Source of the DNA: Chrysogorgia sp. JL179-B06
Taxonomy: Eukaryota > Cnidaria > Anthozoa > Scleralcyonacea > Chrysogorgiidae
Length of the DNA stretch: 64,000 nucleotides
Reading direction: 5' to 3'
Assembly: GCA_035772405.1 (NCBI GenBank)
Contig: JAYKKM010000509.1
Span: forward strand, 124,001 to 188,000
The position numbers were made by a program, and so were the translations under genes. The notes below the pieces were generated by a model, which saw only the letters and a list, made by a program, of their open reading frames with translations, was not told the DNA's origin and did no database searches. This document shows, in pieces, positions 55,142 to 64,000 of this stretch. Numbering within the stretch: position 1 is the stretch's first letter; the number at the start of each line of letters is the position of its first letter.

Positions 55142-55735
55142 GCTGAGAATACAATAGTCTTGACCCAAGAGTATTACAGTTCGGAATATTTAAGGTTAAG
55201 TAAGCTAAGGTGTGTCATTCGAAGGCATCTCTCCCTCAAAGAATCAACGTTAAATTTTATCAACGTATTGCGAACACGCAATCGGCAGTTTATTCATATT
55301 TTTGTTTGCTTTGTTGTTTGTGTATGTTTTTCAGGTTATGCCGACTGTTGCCTCGCAGGCGAAAGGTTTTTACTTTTGTCTTTTCAGATTCTTCAAGATA
55401 CCGAACGGAGCCTATATATATGTCAAACTTACCCGGACTCGTCAGCGTTCGCATGAGTAAAATACAGAAAATCAGAATACTTGTCAGTTATTTCCAGTCA
55501 CGAAGAGAGCAAGGACCATACTTATAAGGAAGTGTTGACAGCGACTATCAAAGCAGAACAAGGATAGAAGAAAATAACATTAAAACAAAAACATCTTGAA
55601 CACGTTGAGGAAGGGGATTTGAACCTCCAGAGATTTTCCTACATGACTTATAGTTGTATCTAATCATAGCTACAATATGCTTGTATATAGTGCAATAACA
55701 GTATACAGCTGGATTACGTGATCGCGATAGATGTA

Positions 55736-56041
55736 TCGCGATCGAAATCCCTATTTTACGTTGTGTTTACACGGACAGCTATCCCAATTCGGATCGTTCT
55801 CGAAAGCCCGAGTTGCTGCCCTCGTGCAACTCTCCAGCATGTTTGGCAATTCTTCCAACTATTTAAAGTGAATAACAATGGTTGGAGAACATTATGACGT
55901 TTAGAGCCGCACGAAAGAATCGTGCTATGCATGCTCTAGACGATTTTGTTCATGTTTGGAAACCTCCTAGTTTATTCGGATCCAGTTTATTGGCACGCGT
56001 GTTTATTCGGATCGCAATCCCAGCTATTTTCGATCGCGATA
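55736..56041. mobile_element. Probable MITE with ATCGCGATCGAAA ends
   Basis: ATCGCGATCGAAATCCC at the left is matched by GGATCGCAATCCCAGCTATTTTCGATCGCGAT at the right, with TTTACAC/GTGTTTA words inside. A segment similar to intron 1 (GTTACGTGTTGAACCAGAAAAG) follows at 56078. Confidence 0.55.
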
Positions 56042-56545
56042 GCCCGCTGACCTTGAAACATTGTCTGGTCACGCTGTTACGTGTTGAACCAGAAAAGAAC
56101 ATGGCCTTGCAGTAGGTAGATGAAGTTATGAACTATTATATTTCTAAATTTATGGCAATATTCTATTATTCTAACAAATCGGATGATCATTAACTCTTTC
56201 CTGTCCGGCTAAAAAACATCAAAAATTGAACCACCTCTTTGTTCTATTTATATTTCTGGAACTACAACCATAACTGTTGCGAAAGCTATACATTGTCTGA
56301 AAGCCCAATGTTTTTAAACTTCCCGAACAAGACAACACATTGAATTAGCATTAACTATCATAAATTAGGTTGAAAAACTTTCATTTTTCTAGAAAAGCCC
56401 ATATTGCACACCCGCGTTACACGCGTGAAAAATTCAATTGTGTTTTGCAGAACATTTGCGCAGATCGTGATGTTTGGTTATGGTCTTATATATGGACGAA
56501 GCAAGGAACCAACGAGACCGAGAGCGAAGAGCAAATTAAAATGCT

Positions 56546-56710
56546 GAAGAACGGGAAGATAGATTATGTAGACGAAGGGAAAGAGATGGAACACGGTGTA
56601 GGGCACAGAGAGAGTCAGAGACTGCTGCCGGAAGAACGGGAAGATAAATTATGTAGATGAAGGGAAAGAGATCGAACACGGCGTAGGGCACAGAGAGAGT
56701 CAGATAAAAA
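56546..56710. repeat. 83-bp tandem duplication
   Basis: GAACGGGAAGATARATTATGTAG...AGAGAGAGTCAGA occurs twice, 83 bp apart, slightly diverged. Confidence 0.85.
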
Positions 56711-57479
56711 ATCTAGATATTTACGCCAATAAATCACCTGCAATTTTCGAAATCCTGACAACATATGTGCCCCTAAAATTATAAATACGCTCAGGATCGC
56801 CCCATGATGCTTCGTGTAAGACAATTGGTGTGGTACCTCATTTATAATATGAGTACGTACTGAATGTTCATTATACAGAAACAAAATTGTTAGAACGCAA
56901 CGCATTAATTCAGTTAAATGCAATTAATTCAGGTCTTCATACTACACAGTATTTGTTAGTTAAGGAATGGAACTCTATTCCTATGAATATTAGAGACACC
57001 TTTTGTATTAATTCATTTAAAAGGAAATTGTGGAAATTTTTAACTTAATTTGATAACTATATTTGGTTGTAGTTTTAAAGTAATCTAAATCTTGTAATAT
57101 TTTCTTATTGTTCACTATATGTATATATATTATATATATACAGTATATGTATCTATTTTTAAGTAAAGGTCCCTTTTGTAAAGCACCTTCGGGTGATATT
57201 GGTTTCCTGTTTAAAGAAATAAATTCATTCATTCATTCAAACAAGCATGATCTAAACCATTTATGGCATTTGGGTTACAATTAATACTTGAAATTTTACA
57301 ATGTTTTGAATAACACGAGAAACGTTGTTTTTAGAATTGAGATAAAATATATGTGCTTCGTAGAAAGTTGTGGAATGGAAATAATCAAGCGATAAGTACG
57401 TGAAATAAACTATTTCCAAACGGAGGAAAGATACACTCAAACATTTCGAGCGAAAGCCCTTCATTCATTCTGACTTAAT

Positions 57480-57527
<48 letters not shown>

Positions 57528-57769
57528 CGACACTAGTTCGACAACATGACAACTGACGAAAACTGAACTATATGTCATTTAATCATGCTTATAAACTATA
57601 AACCTTACTGAGAATAATATATAGATATATAGACTTAGGAGAAGCTGTTGCCAAGTAATTAATGATTGCCTATCTGCAGTGAAAAGAATTTACGTTAATT
57701 ATTCGATCTTTTAATTGTTTCTGAAAAACCTTGACATTCCACTTTGACGTCCTGTGAAACAACACTATA

Positions 57770-58139
57770 ATTATCAATTATTGAATGAGATTGAGCATGA
57801 TAAGAAGAATTATCAAGGCCGAAGTTTGTGTTATCTGCCGAAGGCTGAGGCGGATAACACAAACTGAGGCCTTGATAATTCTTCTTATCATGCGAAAACC
57901 GAATTCAATAATTGTTTTATTATTTATTTAAAATAATTTATTTAAAAACCGTCCCTTTGAGGAAGTCATTTGTGTTTTACTGAGGCAATCAACTTTCGTC
58001 CTGCATCGTTGGAAAAACGTCATAACGCGCAATATTAGTTTTTCATATTATTTGGTAGGCCATGCAATGAGTTGATATGACGATTTCACCGTTGGCTGTT
58101 AGCCAATCAGCGATCACGAATTATTTTAAATAAATAATC
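57770..58139. mobile_element. 370-bp insertion with foldback (empty site in left arm)
   Basis: The left arm at 52340-52352 reads uninterrupted through ACAATGCAT/TATAGTGTTG, whereas here about 370 bp intervene. The insert has ATTATTTATTTAAAATAATT / AATTATTTTAAATAAATAAT inner repeats and a foldback (57795-57905: GATAAGAAGAATTATCAAGGCC and its complement). Confidence 0.75.
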
Positions 58140-58953
58140 ATGCATTGTGTTTAACTGAAAATGTAACTACTAAATTCTGCTGCTTCTGTCCAATCTGATT
58201 GTTTCGCTCACCCTGACGAGTTTTGTGCTGCGCGCTGTCTTTTATAATCGCGTTTCTCTCAAGAGGCGCTTGAGAAGATGTGTGGAACTGCTTGTTTAAT
58301 CTGAGGCGCGCGATTCACATGTAAACTAATTCGGTTAAGGTACGAATTTTAAAATCGAGGTCTTTGGTGTAATCGAGGAAGATGTTGAATTTGGAATGTT
58401 TGTTTTTTAGAAATTGTTCTTCACAAGTGGTTCTTATATACTAAGATATGGTATTGTCTGCTAATTTGACATATACGATTTTGGAAACGTAATATGCTAT
58501 TGCTTTTTTGATATTGATAGAGAGATAAGGAAATAGATCGAGAGATCGAGAGATATATAGATAGAGAGATAGCGTATAGAGAGATAGAAAGATACAGAGA
58601 TGGGGAGATAGAGAGATACGGATCAACGAATTTTTTTGCTACGTCAAAATATTTGTCACGAAAACTACCGCGAGATGGCATTATTGGTAGCGTGAATCTG
58701 TAGTGTAATGTTTACCCTGCGCGAATTTTTACGGTCAGTACTAGCTTTGCTACGAATTTCTGAAAAACAAACATTCCCGAAAGTACTACAACTTCCTCGA
58801 TTAGATCAGAGACTTCGATTTTAACATTCGTAGCTTAACCTAGTATAATTAGTTAACCTCAAGGTCTGTTTTTCCAGCACGCTGACGAACCCACCTTGGT
58901 AATAACAGACAATACCTGAGAGCATTAAGGTGACACTCAGGCCCAGAGCTACG

Positions 58954-58980
58954 GGGGGGGGGGGGGGGGGGGGGGGGGGG
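58954..58980. repeat. Poly-G tract and GGGTGCGACACCCC repeat
   Basis: A run of about 27 G, then GGGATGGGATGGGTG and GGGGTGCGACACCCC. The latter recurs inverted at about 22970 near the hAT MITE end, so this is likely a fragment of the same MITE family. Confidence 0.7.
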
Positions 58981-59216
58981 AGGGGATGGGATGGGTGTGG
59001 GGGGTGCGACACCCCAAAAAAATCTTTATACGAGTTTCAGTCGGCAGAAGTTATATTTTGGACTGACACTTTTATATGTAGGTCACTCACCGCGGCGCGC
59101 TAAAATTGCTGTGTAAGTTCTTCCCAATCTGCGCAGTAATATTCTCTTCTTAGCCTGAAGAACTGTTTAAAGACTTGAGAAATAAAGCAGTGCGTATACA
59201 GTATTAGAAGGGTAAT

Positions 59217-59287
59217 GTCATATTTCAAATCAAACAAACGAACGGGAATACGGTATTCCCGTTCGTTTGTTTGATTTGAAATATGAC
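59217..59287. repeat. Perfect 35-bp palindrome with 1-nt centre
   Basis: GTCATATTTCAAATCAAACA...GGGAATAC, then G, then the exact complement. No mismatch seen. Confidence 0.97.
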
Positions 59288-59394
59288 TGCTCGACCGCCA
59301 AATAAGATTTCAATTGAGAAATATTTACAAACGTTAACGATAGCGTCTTAATTCAATAGGAGACATTATAACCTCCGATATTTTTGACAACGTT

Positions 59395-59690
59395 GACAGA
59401 AAATGCTTGCGTCAGTTGCGTACCTCAGCTGTGTACCCAAATTACACGACCTATATTTTTTAAATCGTCGACCACGACGACCAGCGACGACTAGAGACGA
59501 TTAGTTCGGGCTTGTTCCTCCTCATTTTCCTCATTACGCATCTCGCTCGTAAATTTAAATGTTTTTGCTTTCCGAATTTGGGCAGTATAAATTTTAACTT
59601 AGAGTGATTAAATAAATTCAAAATGAAGTATTAAAATACTGTAATGATACCAAAGGGCACACGGCTGCCCCCGCGTACCCTCGTAAGCAA
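59395..59690. repeat. Dispersed repeat in the promoter of gene copy 2
   Basis: Inverted relative of 44965-45268. Its end lies at about the position where copy 1 has its TATA box. Confidence 0.75.
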
Positions 59691-59808
59691 AGGGCAGGGG
59701 GGGCTGACTACAGAGCAAGTACCAAGATCAGAGAAGTATCATAGCTCAATCATACTCGTCAAACCGACACCAATCAAAGTTTAATCAGAAGCAAAAGAAA
59801 GCAGCGAC

Positions 59809-59881
59809 ATGAAACTGGTTGTATACATCTTCATTTCGCTTGTAGTCGGGCAACAGGCAATTCCTGTGATGTCTGAAGAAG
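59809..59881 (+). CDS. Signal-peptide exon of gene copy 2
   Basis: ATG at 59809 in the same GCAGCGACATGAAA context as copy 1. Encodes MKLVVYIFISLVVGQQAIPV then MSEE and one base before donor GTACGT (phase 1), 73 bp exactly as in copy 1. Substitutions are few and mostly conservative, and the frame is kept. The gene points rightwards; I find no F5/8C, EGF or Cys-rich exon before the window edge, so later exons, if any, are beyond 64000 or lost. Confidence 0.7.
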
Positions 59882-60984
59882 GTACGTTTTCACGATCTCG
59901 GTTTTTGAAGCCTATATTTTTATTTTGTTCAAAAGATAAAGACCAAACGCAATGCACTTGGTCACGACGCTGAGGGATGTGCTAAAAACCGAAAGCTGTG
60001 TAGTGAACTTGTTTATTTGCTCATCAAAGCAGTTGGAGTTTTGTTTGAAAAAGGTCTCGCAATTCCACTAGTATTTCGCATGAGAAGCAATCAAAAAATA
60101 AAAGCTGCTTTCATGAGGCACTTTCTTGGTCGCCTTGCATAACGACTGCACGTACAAAACATGTTCACTGAGACAATTGGGTGGGTACTTCCATTTATAA
60201 TATGGCCATGTTCTTTTCTGGTTCAACACGTAATTTAACCAGAGAATGCCCCAAGGTTGCTTTCCTACAGACGAATGTTTTACGCGTTTGTACGGCAGCT
60301 TCGCGCACGTAAATGCATGCAGATGAAATTTGTTCAACGTAGCAAGCGAGTACGTACACATTTTTTCTAAAGACGCCTTTAGCGGGAAAATGTTCATTCT
60401 GTAGAAACAACATTATTAGAACCCAACGCATTAAACAAAGATGATCTAAACCTTAATACTTGAAACGTACTAAAATCTTTTATGACAAGTTCCAGGAAAT
60501 TCTACCTACGTCATAGTCTGTGAAATTTGAAAAACACAGCCGACTATGAACCAGCGCCGTTAATCGTGTTCTGTAACGTAGCTACTATAAGGAATTTATA
60601 TAGTAACTAAATTTTCTAAGCGACCAATCATGGTCTAATACGTGATATTCAGTTGGTTAAGAACTACTTCCGTTTTCAATGTTTGTTGTTTCCACGAAGA
60701 CAGTTTCTCAGCCGCCTCAACGTATTCCTTGTAAACGAGACTATTAAAGAGTTTGCTAATACTTTCAAAGGATGACTGTTTATAGTCGCCATAATTTTGG
60801 TTCGAGGATGATCAAACAGTCGAAGAGATGCGGGAATTGAATTGTTAATCATACGATATTTCCTGGTAGCCGTCGAGTGCCGATTCTCGTTATGCTGTTT
60901 CGTTTTAGCTTTTCAGCTTGTCCTATTTGTCTATTAGAACTCTTCATGATGATTTCTTAAACTTTTAGTGAATACTCGTTAGTT

Positions 60985-61140
60985 GCTATGAGCATAGACT
61001 TGCTCCAAGTCTGCCTCGTGATTGTTTCTGGTTTGGTTCGAGACAGGTTCTTTTCAAAACCTTGAACCAAACCACTCTCGAAATAAACCCGTCTAGTCTC
61101 GAAACAATCAAGAGACAGACTTGGAGCAAGTCTACAATCT
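60985..61140. repeat. Inverted repeat, ~155 bp
   Basis: AGACTTGCTCCAAGTCTG and GATTGTTTC pair with GAAACAATC and CAGACTTGGAGCAAGTCT. 61141-61698 shows only a G16 run (61231-61246) and no gene. Confidence 0.75.
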
Positions 61141-61698
61141 ATATAAGCATTACGAATAATCGGCATAAATTACACTACTTAAGATTGGAAATTATTCCCA
61201 CCGGGGAAACGTGGCCCGGCACTTCCTTGGGGGGGGGGGGGGGGGCGGTATTGATTGCATGGTTAGGGTGGTGAATATGAATAACTGCATGCAAGATATG
61301 GTGCATATTTGGTGCCTAGCTTGTGAGCATGCAGATCAGTTATTCAGCGGGCATTCATACTATATTATTAAAACTTCTCACGAAAAACCACAAAACAGAA
61401 CAAGAAAAGGGAGCTGCTTAAAGCTAAGGAAACAAAGATGGCAAACAAAATGAACTAAAACAATTCAAGTTTATCTGCATATTTTAAATTATGAAAGTTT
61501 GATAACTTGTCGGGCCGTGGGGAAACATCTTTTTCTATACGGTCAAAATATCCAAATTCCCCCGTCGTTATAAGTTTATTCAAATCAATCATATAGGATG
61601 TAGAGTGAATGTCTGAAACGAAAGGTTTTAATAACGAAGGTGTAGATTACGTTTGAGTTAATTCAGACGCGATATAATATGACAAATGTGTACGACGG

Positions 61699-62012
61699 TA
61701 TAAAACATCATTACCGGTACTAGCAAACACACACACTGACACTGTCTTCGTTCAAATTCGTATAGTACGTGAAATTTACACACAAGAACCTGACCAAAAT
61801 GTTGGTCAGTCTAAACACAATGGCTAAGATAAACAACAAAAGTAGTTCCATACCTATCGTGGACCAAAAAAGCGAAGGTGAAGAAGCCTACTCGACAGCC
61901 GTGGTGAAGCCATTGAAGCAATAAACGATCTCGGCGAACTTTCGGTGTCTTCTGTGACGCGTATGTGCCACGACCAAACAATTAATATTTCGATAACTAA
62001 TGCCCAGGACAG
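61699..62012 (+). CDS. Possible first exon with TATA box (disrupted)
   Basis: TATAAAA at 61699-61705 lies about 95 bp before an ATG (61799). The frame reads MLVSLNTMAKINNKSSSIPI and stops at 61924. From about 61888 another frame reads DSRGEAIEAINDLGELSVSS, then VTRMCHDQTINISITNAQD up to a donor-like AG/GTAAAAG at 62013. Joining them needs a 2-nt shift, so it is either a mutated exon or chance. Not recognised as a known protein. Confidence 0.3.
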
Positions 62013-62019
62013 GTAAAAG

Positions 62020-62300
62020 ACACTGATCTCAAAAATAGGACTGGATTGAGGTTTTTTATTGTATCTAATGAGCTGATTTTGAAGCTTGCATATTTGCATA
62101 ATGTAAATTAAACGAGAGATCATTAGAAAGCTCCGAGTTTGCAAGCAAATCAAACAGTGTGACGCTCGCGAAATAGGTTTTAGTGTCTGGCCAATATAGT
62201 TTCTTTGTTAACATTAAATGCATAAAATCTTGAACCTAATTTGACATCTCATATCAGGCTTCTCTCACTGGATAATTAGAGCCAACGCCAGCCATTGCTA
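62020..62300. repeat. Dispersed ~270-bp repeat, copy 3
   Basis: Same orientation as 3815-4090. Begins right after the donor-like site at 62013. Confidence 0.85.
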
Positions 62301-62639
62301 AGGGACCCAGGGCCATTTTCGCCGACCTTCCACTGTACTGGCTGCAAGATTGTTAAGCCTTGACAAAATTGTTAGCAGATTTGCTGCAAGCCTGCAGCAA
62401 ACACGATGGCTGCAACACTATTTGTTTCTTAAAATTGAAACTATATACTGTATAGTTTTAGTTTGTTTCAGTGAAATATTACATATGATTACTTTTTCCA
62501 AGTATCTTTAAATATTCTAAAATAAATAAGAAAATTTGGGGGAAAAGTGGGGGGGGCACATTACTACTTTATAAAACGTTTGCCACAAACTACTCTACAT
62601 CATCTAGTCGTTCTCTTGCCTTTTATCAGTGTTCGGTTA

Positions 62640-63085
62640 CCTCTGCCAGGAGGTTGTTTTCACCTCGGTTTGTTTGTGTGTGTGTTTGTCTGTCAGCAGG
62701 ATAACTCAAAAACTATTAAATAGTTTAATACGAAAATTTGTGGAGCTAATGGCCGTAGGCCAAGGACAAATCGACCGAATTTTGGTTCAATTTCGAGGAA
62801 AATTGGGTGAGAAATTTACAAAAGTTTGTCTTGCTTTCCCCAGGCTGTGTAAAACAACGGTTGCTTCCTCGGGTAGCAGACACAGAATGTCGGCGTTGCA
62901 TTGAATTATAAGGTTTAGGAGTTGGGTTAGTATTTCTTTCCTGAAATACTAAAAGTTTCTGAATCCTGGGAAAATAATCTTGATATGTCTATGACGTAGT
63001 CTGTGTCTATTGTCTCCCGTACACGAGGAATTAACCAAAAGAACTAAATGCATAATTACCTCTATCAGGAGGTTATGTTTTTACC

Positions 63086-63122
<37 letters not shown>

Positions 63123-63320
63123 TTGTTTGTTTGTTTGTTTGTTTGTTTGTTTGTTTGTTTGTTTGTTTGTTTGTTTGTTTGTTTGTTTGTTTGTTTGTTG
63201 TTTGTAAGCTGTTTGTAAGCAGGATAGGCAAAAATTAATGAACAGATTTAAATGAAAGTTTGTAGAAGGGATGGTCATATTGCAAGGACCAAGTCATTAA
63301 ATTTTGGTTACAATGTGGAT
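62640..63320. repeat. Pair of related repeats with TGTC/TGTT microsatellite
   Basis: Two units (62640-62840, 63058-63320) share CCTCTRYCAGGAGGTTRT, a TGTCTG/TGTTTG microsatellite, and a downstream AGCAGGATA...AAAA block. The second holds (TGTC)n(TGTT)n at 63090-63200. The readable frame VCLSVSRITQKLLNS is part of the repeat. Confidence 0.75.
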
Positions 63321-63544
63321 GACAATTGGATGAAATATTGATAATTAATGAGGCTGAGCCACAATCACAGCGTGGTATTTGGTCACATGTATATAGCTTT
63401 GTAAAGATCAATAAAGATTGAATACTGGTTAGGACGATCTTTAACGAAGTTATGAATGCTTATTAGGACGATCTTTAACAAAGTTATGAATACTAATTTA
63501 GCCTATAGCATCGTTCATTGGTTCATTCATTGGTTCATTTCACA

Positions 63545-63655
63545 AGTACGATAAAATACTCGTCAGATATGTATGGGATTTACAATGACTCGTCACTTGT
63601 GCTACGCACTCGCCAGTGTAAATGCCCATACAGATCTGCCGCTCGTATTTTACCT
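63545..63655. repeat. Foldback with GTGCTACGCAC centre
   Basis: GATAAAATACTCGTCAGATA...TGTATGGG pairs with the far arm around CACTTGTGCTACGCACTCG. Confidence 0.85.
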
Positions 63656-63659
63656 ATTA

Positions 63660-64000
63660 CTAATTAATCTATTTTAAAAGGGAAATAAGTTCCAACTAAA
63701 TCAGGAAAAATGCAAGGAGCTCAGAATTTCTTTCGCTGAGAAACAAACCCGACTTCGCTCCCATAATCCCATTTTGATCAATGGAAAAGCAATAGAGGTT
63801 GTGCCGAATGTCAAGCTACTAGGTTTGAATATTTGTAACGATCTGAGATGGAACTGTCATGTTACTGAAATCTCTTAAGAAGGTGTCACTTCGCTTGTAT
63901 TTTCTGAGGGCAATTAAAAAGAGCGAATATTGCAGCAAAAGAACTTCTAAATTTTTACACCACCTGTATCCGACCGATTATGGAATATGCTTGACCAGTT
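63660..64000 (+). pseudogene. LINE reverse-transcriptase remnant at the window edge
   Basis: Degenerate RT C-terminal region: NQEKCKELRISFAEKQTRL, VPNVKLLGLNICNDLRWNCH, then after frameshifts a LLNFYTTCIRPIMEYA block just before the edge. Related to CR1/L2-type RT. It continues outside the window. Confidence 0.75.

Larger units (their letters stand above)
57240..60510. repeat. Inverted duplication, right arm
   Basis: Counterpart of 47505-53560. Contains gene copy 2 exon 1, a G45 tract (57483-57527), its own 370-bp insertion (57770-58139) and a promoter-proximal dispersed repeat. Confidence 0.8.

Noticed and set aside
55160..55527. Two overlapping plus-strand frames, one with GYADCCLAG after an acceptor-like site
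   Set aside because: No donor or partner exon fits, and composition is not convincing.
63010..63278. VCLFVCLF and KQTNKQTN frames
   Set aside because: (TGTC)n/(TGTT)n microsatellite on either strand.

Overview
This looks like a repeat-rich nuclear segment of a marine invertebrate, most likely a cnidarian. The A+T-rich DNA, small phase-matched exons spread over tens of kilobases, a secreted F5/8C-EGF protein, and the mix of elements (Polinton-type PolB, CR1-like LINEs with an esterase ORF1, BEL/Pao, an ISL2EU-like THAP/YqaJ transposon, Harbinger and hAT MITEs, tRNA-headed repeats) all fit. The taxon is inferred, not shown. Nothing prokaryotic is present.

Layout. 1-2559: C-terminal part of a protein-primed family B DNA polymerase of Polinton/adintovirus type, with a hairpin-plus-T-run downstream. 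3560-14480: a decayed CR1-like LINE (element A, minus strand) split by a BEL/Pao LTR retrotransposon (5529-12104; 337-bp LTRs with one visible mismatch; TSD GTAT). In the BEL element the RNase H/integrase-N region is replaced by unrelated DNA. 17479-49688: one host gene on the minus strand. Its six recognised exons have fully consistent phases: signal peptide, F5/8C (two exons), EGF, and a Cys-rich domain (two exons). Its introns hold nearly everything else, including a Harbinger MITE holding a hAT MITE, and an 11-bp microsatellite holding another hAT MITE and a nearly intact CR1-like LINE (element B). Element B's ORF1 is in turn broken by a 3.6-kb transposon with ~940-bp inverted repeats. A 3.1-kb minisatellite, a 182-bp satellite and several foldbacks fill the other introns.

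47.5-60.5 kb is a large imperfect inverted duplication. Each arm carries a signal-peptide exon and 5' flank of the same family, pointing away from each other (49688 leftwards, 59809 rightwards). The left copy has a TATA box. In the right copy the matching sequence is replaced by a dispersed repeat. The right end holds a possible first exon with a TATAAAA box, another family of (TGTC/TGTT)n-bearing repeats, and a LINE reverse-transcriptase remnant running off the edge.

Most notable: (1) in both CR1-like families ORF1 and ORF2 lie in one frame separated by a single UGA with no in-frame AUG before the endonuclease domain, suggesting readthrough; (2) in the THAP/YqaJ transposon two convergent genes start inside the long TIRs, so they share promoter, start codon and first eleven residues; (3) the head-to-head gene pair in the inverted duplication has diverged core promoters.
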